Shown one piece after another: positions 47,301 to 60,071 of a DNA stretch of 64,000 nucleotides. Under the pieces are notes generated by a model. That model had not been told where the DNA came from, did not search any database, and was given only the letters and a program-made list of their open reading frames with translations. Location of the stretch: NCBI GenBank assembly GCA_914767715.1, contig OU612065.1:15438001-15502000 (forward strand), given 5' to 3'. The translations under genes were made by a program, and so were the position numbers. Numbering within the stretch: the stretch's first letter is position 1; each line of letters begins with the position of its first letter. Origin of the DNA: Membranipora membranacea. Lineage: Eukaryota; Bryozoa; Gymnolaemata; Cheilostomatida; Membraniporidae.

Positions 47301-49147
47301 CTACATTCTGTTAGAGAAAACTTACCAGTTTCACAACATGCAAGACATGATATATACCAAGTCAGACAAGTACCTAGTCCTATAACAAGTAAGTCTAAAT
47401 ATGTCAACATCCTTATGTCCTGATAATACCACAAGGTGATGTCTATATGCGTACCTCAGTGGAGTGAAGTATTTGTAGTAGGAAAAGTTGCCCATTTTGG
47501 ACAGGCTAGCTGACATTTGATGAACCTGATTAAGTTAGAAAAACTCCTACCTTATTAGCTTACAAAAATTGGCATCCCAAACTAACCAAAATTAACCCTA
47601 GCATATATTTACTTTTTCAAAGTATGTGTATTTTTGTATTTGTATTATGTTAGGAAAACTGTGAACTTTTTTCTCCTTTAGATCACATAGACGATGTTCA
47701 GACATATATGTTCGCTCAGTTTCCAGTTCCATCTGCTGCTGTGTTTTATAAAAGCAAACTCTCTTTTGCTTTCGTCAACAAGAAACCAGTGCTTCCTGGA
47801 CGTATCCTTTATTGTTAATGAAGAGGAACTGTGTTATATTGTTACCAATGCGGCATATCCATTATCAAACATGTGTTTGATGTTGCACTCGCAACCGTCT
47901 GAATGATCCTGATTTTTCGACCAAGCTACAATACAAGGTGTTTAGTTGTTTGCCCAACACTTTATAATGCCCTTGTTGAATCAATGAACTCCCTCTCATT
48001 GGTTGAATCAATTAATGTAACAATCAATTTAGTACTTTACCCATTATTTCCATCATGATTTGAAACTAAATGCTCCTTATAGCTTGAGCAGATATGCTGG
48101 TGTCACCTCTCCGTATTGTGAAGAGATTTTCAGACTTATCCCCAGCAGAGACGGCCGATCTATTCCAGGTCTGTCGACTGGTCGGTGCTTCTGTAGAGAA
48201 GGAATTCAAGGCTCAATCCCTCACAGTCACGATACAAGATGGCCCACAAGCTGGTCAGAGTGTAGAGGTGAAAAACACATTTCTTTAGGCTTGTATCAAA
48301 GCTTATAAATGATAACTTTGACATATACCTCTGAATAACAATTTTGCATATAACAGCTTCTATTTGCCTGGATAAGCGACTCTCAGGTTGAGTTTTTTGA
48401 GTACCTATATTGTTATATCACTGAGGAGTGCATGTATCTGGGTGTTTGAAGCAAATCTAGATCATAAATGGTTCCTTTTTTATTTTTGAACAGTTGCTAG
48501 TGTGTGTCGATCTTTTTCAACGTCTCATATGATTGAAGACTAAATTATAACATCTTTATTGCAGCATGTACATGTCCATATTCTACCTCGGACAGAGGGT
48601 GACTTCAAGAACAACGATGATATTTATGAAAAGGTAATTGAAAAAGTATCAAGCAATGACATCAAAAGATTTCATTTGAGTTTGTTGTGGACAAGCATGC
48701 ACATTTAGACATGCGAATCTGATTTATCGCCAGCTTTCATCTTTCTCCGATATAGTAGCAGCTGCATAATTTAAAGGTGATCCCTCAAGATTTACTTTGG
48801 TCTTGTGGCTGGAAATTATGGATTTCATCCGGGGATTTACAACCATTGTATAACATTGGGTCCTCATAAGATTGTTCAAGTCAGAGATGAAGCTCAACTG
48901 AAAGGACATTCCTCCTAAGTTCACAATCACAAATAAGACAGTGCTTCATCTTGTGAAATAAGGATACCTTGTCAATATCAGACATGCCCACCAGACAGTA
49001 TTACTAATATCATACTATTATTATGATTTACAGTTAGCCACACATGATAAGACAGAGGAAGGTAAAGCTCTCCCCGCTTATAGCCCACAGTGGAGATCAG
49101 TGGAAACTATGTCTGAAGAAGCAGAAAGAATGCGTAAGCATTTCTGA
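44373..49147 (+). CDS. NitFhit: NitFhit: nitrilase-family amidase fused to Fhit diadenosine polyphosphate hydrolase
   Basis: Ten exons fit in phase to 473 residues: 44373-44576, 45568-45723, 46116-46316, 46544-46654, 46958-47059, 47220-47388, 47682-47801, 48092-48267, 48565-48633, 49034-49147. The N-terminal half is a Nit1-type nitrilase with the catalytic triad Glu (FLPEGFD), Lys (EYRKLHLFD) and Cys ([10 protein letters not shown]), plus LTYPSAF and NAHWE. Nit1 hydrolyses deaminated glutathione. The C-terminal third is Fhit: [33 protein letters not shown] and the histidine triad HVHVHILPR, which cleaves Ap3A. The length is close to the fly and worm fusions (about 440-460). The first 25 residues before MSSLDPCKK are hydrophobic/basic and may be a mitochondrial presequence, with the internal ATG giving a cytosolic form. 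The join between the two enzymes lies at the exon 6-7 boundary (47388/47682). Confidence 0.95.
45158..45227. repeat. Imperfect hairpin repeat in a NitFhit intron
   Basis: GGGAATCCCTTAGCCTTGTCA at 45158-45178 pairs with TGACAAGGCTACTAGGAATCCCT at 45205-45227 with small gaps. The TAGCCTTGTCA arm recalls, but does not equal, the AGCCTGTCTTGACAAG family. Confidence 0.55.
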
Positions 49148-49212
49148 TAGCTGATAGAATCGACAGTATTTAGTTAAGTTTGGTTCAATTTTTGTATATT
49201 CAAAACATGTTC

Positions 49213-49218
49213 AATAAA
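49213..49218 (+). promoter_or_regulatory. Polyadenylation signal AATAAA of NitFhit
   Basis: AATAAA 66 bases after the NitFhit stop codon, followed by T- and G-rich sequence; a well-placed signal. Confidence 0.6.
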
Positions 49219-49844
49219 ACTGTTCTCCGCAAAAGGTTCGTTGTTGTTCCCTTATAACACTTTTTATGGAAAAAGGAATATTTTTGTGAAACCAGATTTA
49301 CCTATCCAAGTAAATTTCTTACAAAACTTAGTTATTTCCCCCAGCTTTAATCCCCATACATTCATTATATGACCACGTGCAGGCAACGGGACCTCTTCTT
49401 CTGCAGGCCACAGTATACATACTGGTTCAGATATTCTCGATGAGCTTGACATATCAGTTGCTTAGAGAGTTATAAGAACCGAAGTCACCTTTTTATCACA
49501 CTATTGTAAGGTATCGGGGAAAGTTCTCCCTAAATTATGAAATCACTTGACTTGCTTGAATCTGGGTTTGGAGATTTAATGTTGGCGATGGTGGTATAAA
49601 TTATATGCAGATGATATTAGCAAATTATTATTATTTCTCATGTATTTTGTCCAGTTTTTATATTTACATGTGATTATAATTGCATCTGCGACAAAATACA
49701 ACATTTTCACTTTGGTCTATTTACAACTTCATCACTGTTCTGTGTCACTACTGTTTCAAACAGGCAAACAGAAAAGCTAGGTAAGTTATCAGCAAGCCAA
49801 GGTCGCCTTCATACAGTAAAAAATTCTCAGACATACTCATTGCA
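49219..49844. other. Convergent spacer between NitFhit and ARP5
   Basis: The 3' ends of two convergent genes face each other across about 700 bases. No exon or repeat was recognised, and no clear minus-strand polyadenylation signal was found for ARP5. Confidence 0.5.
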
Positions 49845-52508
49845 CTATTTGTTCACAGAGGCCTCAGGAGTTGGATAAAACCTATTGCTCAGTGTATGTT
49901 CAACAAAGTATTCTCCACCAAACTCCTCATACATAGCCTTAGTCATGAATGCATCCTTTGCTTGGTTTGAGTCATTGAACCACTGTCTTGCACCCATCCA
50001 ACTTCCAAAGACAGGTTTTTTAGCTATTTTGACAGACAGTTCAGATTTGAATGGCCTGCAGCATCGTAGATCAGCCAGAACTCTATCTCTGATACCTGGT
50101 ATCATTGCACATCCTCCACTCAGAAGGACGTTATCTGTGTGAAATACAAATAAATCTGAGTAAAACTATTCGCCCAGTCGCCAGAAGCCTCCATTAGAGA
50201 TTCAAAAGCATAATTTATTAAAAAAAACCTGTTCATCTCACTATTAATTATCATCAACCAGTGTTGTGCCGTAGAATGTATATTTAACTTGTATCAGCAT
50301 GGAGTTAGAAAGGGCCCTTGTGGTAACAGTCTCAAACACTTTGGTATCAGGATATAAGTAGATTTGCATTAAGTTGTCATATTTTGTAGTGAGAGGAGAC
50401 AACTCCCTGAATCACATAACTGATAAAATGATGAGATTCAAAGGCAAACAAATTTAACACAATCTAATTTTCTTACCTGCTAATTTAAGTTGTACATCCT
50501 CTGGATACTTGTTGATTACATAAGTGAGAGTTTCACTAATTCCTCCCTGATCTACACCGATCATATGAGGCTGGAAGAGTAGTTCAGGAACACGAACTTG
50601 CTCTATACCGATATGTAGCTGATAATACTCGGCTACATCAAAGTTGGATGAATCCTGAACATAATCAGGGTTATCCAGCTTGTCTATCTAAAGAACATAA
50701 CATGGCCTATATAAGAATATGGCTGTTTCACAACTTTGGGGGTTGAAACGGATGAGAGCAAATGAAAAATTTGACGTATGTAAAAAAAACATGCTCATGT
50801 CCCTGACTTAATCCGCACCAGAATAAAAATGGAAAATATATACTATATTTTTACAGCCAACAACGAGCCCTCAACCAATGGGAGCAGACCAATCTTTCTC
50901 TATTCAAACCTTCGCTTGTAGCCATTCCTCAGAAAGTACACCAGTGTTGAATGCTTCTTTCATAGTAATCTTCCTCTTTAGGTCTTCGACTGTGGCTCTC
51001 ACAGCCTTTATGTGACACTGGAGCTCTCCTGGTGAGTCGACATTCATCTCAGCAAGTTTCTTCTGTAGCTTAGGCCCAGTCATCTCCCGTATCTCACAAA
51101 GCTGATCTGTTGAGACAAGACAAAGATGATCATTCATGCACTGCAAGCATGAAATGCATTATTCTCCCTTTCACCATTACAACTGGTTCAGCAAGGCTAA
51201 ATTTCAGATATGAATTATGCATGCAAATAAAATTTAGAAGTTTGGGAAACCTACCCAGAATTTGTTTCTTGGTCTCCAATTTTTCTAGTGCTTGCTTCTC
51301 TTTCACTAACTTTGCACGCTCAACTTGCCTCTCTCCCTGTAAAGCTACAGCTGCAAAGTTTGCAGGTACATTTCCATAGGGTAGCTGCATCTTGTGAACC
51401 TATATACATAGATCTATATCACAATTTCTTTGAAGGGCAACCAAGGCCACTCGAAATATATAATATCAGGCAAGGCTATAATAAGAGACAGGGAAATAAC
51501 AAAATTATAACCCACATCAGATACACAATGCACAGATGTTCATACTTACACTAACACAGCTTGTCAAGTCAGGCTAACACTATCTAAACAAATATGTTAT
51601 ATCATGGTTCATGTAAAGAATTAACCAATAACGAGAAAAAGAATGACTTCAATTTCTGAATTACTCTACACCATACATACAAAATTATTTATTATTATAT
51701 ACTGTACCATCTTATCGTAGAAAGGTATGTCGGTCCACTGAAGACAGAGCTCTCTATAATCTGAAGCTATTTGGGTATGAGATTGAACTACCTCCTCAGC
51801 GCGTGATAGTGAGATCACATTAGCATGTATCGGGTATTTCAGCTGCAGTAACCTCAGCATAAAATAGTCCAGATGGTAGCCACCTACTGCTACTCTACGC
51901 ACATTTTCCATGTCTATTTGGCCTCCAATGATCGGAACTACATGAGTCATTTGGTACCCGATCTCAATCACTACTCCAGTATCAAAATTCGGCGTATTTT
52001 TGTATGCTTGGTACCATGAACTCATAGCATCTGTGAAGTATGTTAGTTTGGGCACCGAATAGCACTCAAACATTAGCTCAGACGTAAACTTTCGACAGTG
52101 ATTAGGGTTGGCTACAGGTTCGGACATGATGATCGGATAGTCTACACATTCTTGGGACTCTACACCAAGTTTGCTGAAGATATAGTCGCATATCATCTCC
52201 TGAGTGTCAAACTGAGTCACAACATTTCTGTCAAAAGAGGTCTTTAGCTGACTGCGCACTGTCTCCAGATTCTCTATATCACGTCCTACTAACACCATAT
52301 CTGGTTCATTATTCTTTCCTTTTTGACGGAAAGCTAAATTTTTGAATACCAAGTCTGGTTTGCTGCTTGCTGTTAGCCCGGCTCTACATTCATAACTGCC
52401 GTTATCAATAACAATCACTGGTGTCTCCTCAGATTGGTCTGTTGAGTTGATGTTACATGTTGGATCAGATCCTCTTGGGCAATCATTAAACTTGTATATG
52501 TTCGCCAT
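49845..52508 (-). CDS. ACTR5: Actin-related protein 5 (INO80 chromatin-remodelling subunit)
   Basis: Five exons fit in phase to 547 residues: 51708-52508, 51255-51399, 50910-51106, 50477-50687 and 49845-50134. I chose the ATG at 52508 (MANIYKFNDCPRGSDPTC), since the upstream in-frame ATG at 52532 gives an unsupported extension. The actin fold begins with VIVIDNGSYECRAG (nucleotide-binding loop 1), continues with YPIIMSEPVANPNHCRKFTS and GVVIEIGYQMTHVVPI, and resumes with ELLFQPHMIGVDQGGISETL and NVLLSGGCAMIPG. Between the halves lies the ARP5-specific charged helical insertion (VHKMQLPYG, then ERQVERAKLVKEKQALEKLE and MNVDSPGELQ). ARP5 pairs with IES6 to couple INO80 ATPase work to nucleosome sliding. 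The chain ends with KAMYEEFGGEYFVEH, as in the family. About 60 residues shorter than the human protein (607), mostly in the insertion and tail. Confidence 0.95.
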
Positions 52509-54125
52509 CTGTGTATGGTAAATGTCCAACACTCCTTATTTCTGAAAAAAAGTTAACAAGATGACCTTGAAAACATGAAGTTGAAATTCTCGACATGCCT
52601 ATTTCTCATATCGACATTTCAAAGCGTAAGAATGCTAAATAAAAGTCAGATAGGTGTGCAGAAAGAGATAAGATGTGAAATATGGAATACTTTTATTGGC
52701 AATATTTCTAGAATGGACAGCTAAGACACGCAATGTGAGTAACGTATTAACCTTTTTGCGCTGCTTTGGCAGAAAAATAAACAAGCTTATGACTGGAGAT
52801 GTCAATGGACATCAGGAATTAATAATAGTTTTACCATGTGTGGATTATCATAGACTTAAAGATTAGGTAAAGCTCAGGGCTTCTCTATAAATTGGGTCTC
52901 TGACAATGTCTGACTGGCCACTCGGAGTTAATATCCTTTGCTCACAATGGCAGCACCAACACAAACCTAAAGGGCCAGTTAAACAAATGAACTGGGAGAT
53001 TATTGGTCAAACATTGCCGGAGACCCACATTTTGGAGTAGACCTGAGGCACGCTGTTTGTACTATTCTAGATGTCTAATATATTGTATGGGTGGAATCAA
53101 TGATCTCAGATCTTTTATGGAATATGTGTAGGCCTAAATTACTTCTGACTTTGGCAAACAACAACACACAGGAGCTTGACGTAGTGTCCTGGCCCCATGC
53201 CTATTGAAGTGAAAGGTTAGATTTCTCAGTAGGTAGTACACATTTGTCATATCATGGACATCATACAGTTGTAACTATAATATTTGTTTGTAAGTAGCCA
53301 GAGAGTTCAATAGCATACCCCTACAGATAAATAAGTGAGTGCCTTTTCAACCAAGGAATTATCATTAATTAATTAATGCCAGAATTCTGAAAATACCACT
53401 GCCCAAACAAATGCCTCAACAAATGAGGCACTCGGCTTTTATACCTGACATTGGTAGTTTACGAGTGTTCTAAAGTAATTGAGGTAAGAATCACCGCAAT
53501 CATTGTCATGACAAAGCTTTGTGGGGGAAACAATATCAAGGCAGTCTACCACTACCATCATCATCATGCATAGATAGTGATGATGGTAGAAAAAATTGCA
53601 CCTCTCTCATAACATAAACCTAAGTGCAAAAAATAAGGTTATCAAGGGCCCAATAAAAAGAGATAATAGTGGTTTTTTTTTGCTTTTTCTAGTTAGCAGT
53701 TTTTACGAGATTGAGCAGCAGCTAATATACAGGGAATTGTGACCACCTCCTTCACTTATTGTGTTTCACTTCTGAGGATAACAAACTATGTCAAGGGCTT
53801 TGATTGCTCATCAGAGACACCACATCCGGTATTGAAGAAAAAAACATTTTTGTTGCCTGCTGCTAAATTTGCTTGCAACTGACACAGTGTGTCATTGTGG
53901 GGTTATATCTCCTCAAGATAGGCTGTCACCAGCCAAAGCTTTGACAAGAAACAGTGCATTTATTCAGTCTACACAACTAGATATAACTGCTTAATTTTGT
54001 GCAGCTTTCAGTGAATATATCCAGTATTCTCAATTACTCCACTGCTGACTCAGTCAGTGAGTGACTGGCTGAGCATTATATACATTACATCATCAGACAT
54101 ATATACACACTATAGAACAACAAAC
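52509..54125. other. Divergent intergenic region between ARP5 and mL45
   Basis: The 1.6 kb spacer between two head-to-head housekeeping genes should hold both promoters. It includes an imperfect hairpin around 53544-53590 (TCTACCACTACCATCATC ... GATGATGGTAGA) and variants of TGACTCAGTCAGTGAG near 54050. No exon was recognised. Confidence 0.5.
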
Positions 54126-57100
54126 ATGTCAGCCTGCATAAAGCAATATTTGGTGAGTTGAACTTATTCCCTAGTATAGTAGTGCAGTCAATGTGATGGT
54201 TTTTATTGAGGCAACCTGCATTATTATTATTAGAGTCAGTGAGTGAGTCTTGGCAATGAACTCACTGAGGGAGTTTATTGGCCTATGTATCATCACTATC
54301 ATCCAGAGATAGGGTAGTCAATCTAATCAATTGATAACTCAAAAGTATGAAACTGAACCTCGGTTCTACAAAGGAATACTGCAGTGTATTACAGGGATCC
54401 TTTAGATATAAAAGGGAGGCTAATTGAGATCAGAACTTGTTTCAGTTCTTTGGAGATAGGTGAATTGTATATTATATGGTAACTTTTCCTCCCATGACTT
54501 AATATCATCTTCTCTTCCAGGTGTGTTGCCGAGCCGTTACCAATTTGTCACCTCTGTCATCACAACTTCTCTCTAACATCAGCAAGCTTCAGATTGACCA
54601 ACAGCGATTCATCAATAAGCATTGGGACCCAAAATTCAAGAGACAAAGGAGGGAAAAGTATCTCAAAGTATGTATATCACCCTATAATTAAACGAATCTG
54701 TTTGTTGCCTGCTGCGTATTATCAGTGGCTATGCTGTCACAGACCCACCAAGAAGTCACACTGAGAATAATATTTTAATTCGAAATTACTTAATAATTAA
54801 GTAATTTAAACCACTGCTGCCACAGCTGGGCATGGCCAAGCAGAGCCACCAGTCATAAATTTAAATATACAGTTGTGGGGTCAAAACATCTAGCCAGTAG
54901 CTTTGCATGGAGGTATGAGCTCTTAAAAAGTAAGGGAGTAACTTCTTCCCCAGCCATCCGCCATTAGTGATGACAAAAGTTGACACTGACCAATCTGGCG
55001 CCTTTAACTCATAACTCAGCAGCAGCGGTTTAAGTATATTTTTGCTGTGTTGGCTGCTGTAAATTATTTACAGCAGCCAACACAGCAAAAATATCTGCCG
55101 TTTTTAGCCTTTATTATCTACAGTTCTCACTTCTGTTGTCTTACCTCTTCCAGACACCTCTACCGAAGTTTCAGGATATGTATAGATATATGGCTAATGA
55201 AATTACTCCTGCTGAGATTCGAGCTCTGATGAGACAGAGAGGGGCTATACCGTATCACCCAAATGCCCCTCTTATTCACCTATCAAATTCTTGTAAGTGG
55301 CCTGCATTTCCAGCTTGTTCACGAGCATCATTGTTGTGGCACATCTTTCATTGTTATTATGAACAGTTTTGGCCATTTCCAATGTAAGTTTTTTTTCTAT
55401 ACACTAGGTCTTTTTTGACCGCCCGATTTAATTGGCCCCCTAAGCCCAGGTAGCTTGTGCCAGGTAGTACCCTAAACCATTTTCCGCTGTTGCCAGCTAT
55501 CTGTGGATTGGTGAATAATCCTAGAAACAGCATCTGAACAATGTTTCAGGTTTTGATTATTTCATCATACCCTGCAACAAGAAATGTAGATAAACAACAT
55601 TTCAGAGTTATCCTATCATTGAACTAATATCGCAGGGAGTGAACAACTCTCATAATTTTAAATCTTGTCATATTTATTTTGCACGACCAGTTATTGTTAT
55701 TAATGGTTTTGTCAGTTGACACACTATATGTGTAAATTTCAAAATTGCTTCCCTATTCTCCCTAGAGGTTGGCACACCTTCATCCACTGAATAGGCTCGT
55801 TGTATAGCTCACTCGGCCAGAATCAGCAGTTTGTCATTCTGATAATTAATTTGCACCATTATACTGAACTGGTAGTGATTTGTTTGTAGACGAAGTATTT
55901 GATGCGTATGTACCCAGCGATAATATTGGAATGTTGAAATCATCGGTAAGTGTATTATTATTGTTTTTACTTGAGCTTTTTCATGGTTCCCGCATACCCA
56001 ATACATATATACAATAAATTTTTGTCCTCAATATACTGCTATTCTGATAACCGCCATACAAGCAATGCGTTCTCCTTGATGCAAGGTTGTTAATGAATTC
56101 TATTGGTTGCAACATTTTTTCATCCTTACAGCCGCTTTGATTCACCGTTTTGTGCGCTTTTGATAGATGAATAAAACTGTAAAAAAGGCGAGAGATTGGA
56201 AACAGCTCCGTGAGATCAGGAAATATGAACAGAGTTTTGATATCAACACATTTCCAGAGCTAGCACAGGATTTGTATATGAGAGCCCATCAGCTTCTGCC
56301 TAGGTAAGTTAGCTTTTTGACTGTCATTTAGTTACAGCAATTGCAATACACCCTCACTACCTGATGAATCGGGGAAATATCGATGCGCTGGCCTGATATT
56401 GACTTGGTCGCTTTTCAGATGATCTTATATAATCAGCTTGGATGCAGGGTGTTAAGTTCTTTTTTTTGCAGTGTGTTTAGGACAGCAATCTTACTATTTT
56501 TTTATCTTGATACCCTTTTCTACAATCCGAGAGCAATTTTCTATTCTAATAATTCATAGAGCCATTTGAATGTTAGAATCCATATCCAACAAACCGGATT
56601 AGAATATTAAAAATATTCTGGTGACAGCACAAATTGTTACAACTATTTGAAGCAGTTGCTGTATCTGCATTGAGTACCATGCAACCAGCAACCAGCACCC
56701 AGCAACTTTTGGGATTAAAATGCATAAGTCCATGTGGGTGACCTGATGGCCTTCAAACATAACCTGATTGATTAAAAATATGGATAAGAATCTTTATATC
56801 AACTTTATTGCTGTTTGTCGTCGATGAGAATATGATATATTAGATTTATTTCACACACCCCTCTTATGAGGAAGCTGGCCCAGTAAATGTATTTGGTAGT
56901 TCCCGAGATTTGAACTTACAACTCTCATTATAGAAGCTTGAATTCCCACAGCTACACCACCCAACGACACCTTCCTATTTCTCCACAATGTTCTGGATCA
57001 TCAAAACCATCAAAAAGTCCACCGTACTGAAACATACTGTAGATATGGTTTTGACATACTTGTACGTTGTATGTTTATTTTAGGGTATTCCCTCGGACAT

Positions 57101-60071
57101 TTCTACAGGAGGAGAGAGGTGACGATGACGAATTATTCGAGCTACACGATACCGTCACTGAGCATTGCTATCCTGTAAGCAGTTTGTCTACTTAGTTATA
57201 TATATATGAAATTTGACACGTGCATGCGGGGTATGACTGTATTTCAACCGTGGATAACTTCCTTGTCAAGTTGAAAGCTAATGAGAGTGGATACATATGT
57301 TCAATTTTTTGTCATTTTTCTCTCTCAGTACACAATTGGTCTTCCATCCATCCAAAAGATGTAATCCATGTGCCCTCCGCAGCCAGATAACAGATAATGT
57401 GATCTAGTTCTAATGAGTAAACGGTGGATAAACACAGCATAATAAACAAACAATCACTTTATGTTTAGATGGAAACATCTAGGTGTGAATGGTGGCAATT
57501 TCTTCTCACCAGTCATATACAGCATCACTAAGTGTTCATGTAACTATTAATGAGCTAATGACTTGCCACCGCCTGTGTCGCATGACACAGCTGTCTCGGT
57601 GAATGTTGTTTGCACCCAGCATACCTTGGCAAATGTAATTCTAATCATCTTGTTATTGTATTGTGTAGAATTGGTCGTCTATATATGGCGTAAACCAATC
57701 GCATTTCAATTTGTTTCCCTCTCTTTTCAATCTGGAAAAAAAAACATTCAAGAACAATGATATACAACCAAATAAAGTATCTAAGAATAAGCGTGTTAAT
57801 AGTCTTCTCAGTGAATAAAAAAAGACAATTTTTATTAGTAAAAAGTTAAGAAATTTGTCTGGTTCAGGATCACCCACCTTTAAACAGCAATTTCCAATAT
57901 TTTTTAACTTAAAGGACATATATAACAGGCTGCTGTTAGTTCTATTACTCATGCCATTATATCAGCATGACCTTCATTTTACTTTTGGATAAAAAAAAAA
58001 GTACATCCATTGTAGAAATTCATGAATATTTAATTTATGTTTAAAGCAACTGACAGACGGTTTGAAAGACAAAACTCTGGTATGGCAGTTTGTTGAATCT
58101 CTGGAGGCACCCGAGGTTGTAAATGTAGTTTGTCAGGAAGCGAAGAAAGAGGATAATAGATACGCTCAAATAACCGTCAGATTTCATAACAAACAGGTCA
58201 GTAGATTCACTACCCTTATTTAGATTCATTTTGTATGATACCCGGGCCTTGTAGTTCCTGACAAAAGAAATTTACTTGCTGCCAAAATATGGCAATATCA
58301 TCAATTAGGGAAATGAGGTTTGGATGCATAAATTAGGGTATACATGATATAGTCCTGATTGCTCTGTGGAGAGTGGCATTGTTGAATTTACAATGATATT
58401 CTGTACATATATATCTATTTGTGTTACGTAAGAATGTGCTTAATTGCTCACATTTCATTCATGCAGTGTAACATATCCACATTCATCTTGTGCCTGGAAT
58501 TATAATGTACGCTCAATAAAATAGCCAGACATTTCTTACGGAAATGAGCTGATAGCAACCCTATCATTTTGACAAGGCACTTTGTACTTTGAAAAACATC
58601 TGATGGTAGTGAACATGTGATTATCGTAAGCTTATAATTCAAGGAACTGGCTGTTATATGATTATAGAACACACTTATGCTACAACCAATAGTTTTCCTG
58701 TCTTACTCTCTCAGACACTCTATTTCAGGCTAAATTATGAGCACTTGTTGTGATATGATTGCTTTGAAAGTGATGTCATCTCTTGTCATAGACGGAAAAA
58801 AATTTGATGCAAGTACAGAATAAAGTGGCGTCATCAGTAAAACTTGCTTGTCTCTTCTGCTTTGTAAAACAATTGACCAATGACCAAGTTTTGATCTAGT
58901 CTAGTCTAGTCTAGCCTGTCTTGCTCCTCATCATTGAGACAACCTGGTACCTGCAGCTGCTCTACCTGCTAACTAGACTCTGCGCTCAAACTGTGTCGGG
59001 ATAGCTGGTTGTGGCACTTCATTATCAACCATTTTTCCCACTTGGGAAAGTGGCTGATAATGAAATGCTACTACCAGCTATCCCGACACAGTTTAAGCGC
59101 TTAAAATAGACTGTGCTTATCCTAGCGATGAGTAGTTGTTGGATACTGTCTTCTAGCAGTGTTTTTAAGTCTGCAATATTTGCACAAAAGATCTGGGTCA
59201 CAGTATGTTTTAAAATTTATGCCGTAGTCAAGCTGGACATAGATATATGGGACTGGTAATATTACAGTTTGTTTAGCAAAATCCAGTAATTGCTGATTTA
59301 TTTGCTTATTCAGTGTGTTACTGTGACTAGGTCATGTTCCCAACATTTCCATTTGAGTTTATTTTATTTCCATCGGTCTATAGCAACGCAGTTTAGGTTT
59401 GGAATCAACAGGTATGCATGCAGCAGTTGACATGGTCTAATGTATTTGCTGGCCTTGGTCCCAGGGGTTTTTTCACGTCATATAATGTATAGAAAGGACT
59501 CCAAGATAACACTGCTAGCTATTGTGTTGAATAGGCTGAATACCCTGCCAATATTCAGTTCAATATTCTGGAATTTGTCCTCGTCAATTCAATGAAACTA
59601 CTTGTACTTTTCCACATTGTATGGCTTTTGAGATGTGATACCAAGTCATTGTGCAAACATTGGCTGAGCCGCAAATAAAGCCGGGCGGCCAAGATAAGAT
59701 ATTCACTCCCACTCCTGTCTTTATTATTCCCATAGCTTTGAGATGCTTTATGTTGCCCAAGAAACTCATTGTTTTACTTTCAGATTATGGCCATATACGA
59801 CAGGTTTGGGCGTTTGATGTATGGGAGCCCTACTGTGCCCAAGGATGTGTTGGATTATATCGTGTTTGAGAAGCACATATCCGACCATGAAGGACAGTGG
59901 AGAATGCATGCCAAAATGGGACTAGCAGTCGATGAAAATACTCCAGTCAATTTTAAAAACCTGGCCCCAAGGACGATGGTCCTTGGAACGCCCACTGACA
60001 CTAGTAATAAAACCAGCGGTGAAGCCGGCAACACAAGTAGTAATGTCAACCAGGTAAAAAGTTCCGCTTGA
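54126..60071 (+). CDS. MRPL45: Mitochondrial large-subunit ribosomal protein mL45
   Basis: Eight exons fit in phase to 344 residues: 54126-54152, 54521-54667, 55154-55292, 55890-55945, 56167-56303, 57084-57174, 58047-58196 and 59784-60071. The N-terminus (MSACIKQYL then [17 protein letters not shown]) is short of acidic residues and probably serves for mitochondrial import. A basic segment [17 protein letters not shown] matches the mL45 N-terminal extension that binds near the exit tunnel. A Tim44-like domain follows: [38 protein letters not shown], and the very conserved [13 protein letters not shown] and [13 protein letters not shown], then WRMHAKM. mL45 anchors the mitoribosome to the inner membrane. 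About 40 residues longer than the human protein (306). The introns carry a 59-base palindrome, a MITE-like element and a tRNA-derived SINE candidate. Confidence 0.95.
55036..55094. repeat. Perfect 59-base palindrome, 29-base arms
   Basis: The arm ATATTTTTGCTGTGTTGGCT... (55036-55064) is the exact reverse complement of 55066-55094, with a single T at the centre. Lies in the second mL45 intron. No other copy was seen in this window. Confidence 0.95.
56840..56967 (-). repeat. tRNA-derived SINE candidate
   Basis: On the minus strand, GGGTGGTGTAGCTGTGGGAA (box A-like, near 56964) is followed by GTAAGTTCAAATCTCGGG (box B-like, near 56908), with the spacing of a tRNA promoter, then a non-tRNA tail CTGGGCCAGCTTCCTCATAA. 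The T-stem pairs poorly, so it is not a working tRNA. Lies in an mL45 intron. Confidence 0.5.
58982..59101. repeat. MITE-like hairpin element, copy 2
   Basis: The outer arms GCGCTCAAACTGTGTCGGGA and TCCCGACACAGTTTAAGCGC pair with one mismatch, and pairing continues through AGCTGGT/ACCAGCT and CATTATCAACCA/TGGCTGATAATG to a short loop, with about 50-base arms. Lies in the last mL45 intron. Shares termini and internal words with the element at 18937-19027. Confidence 0.75.
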
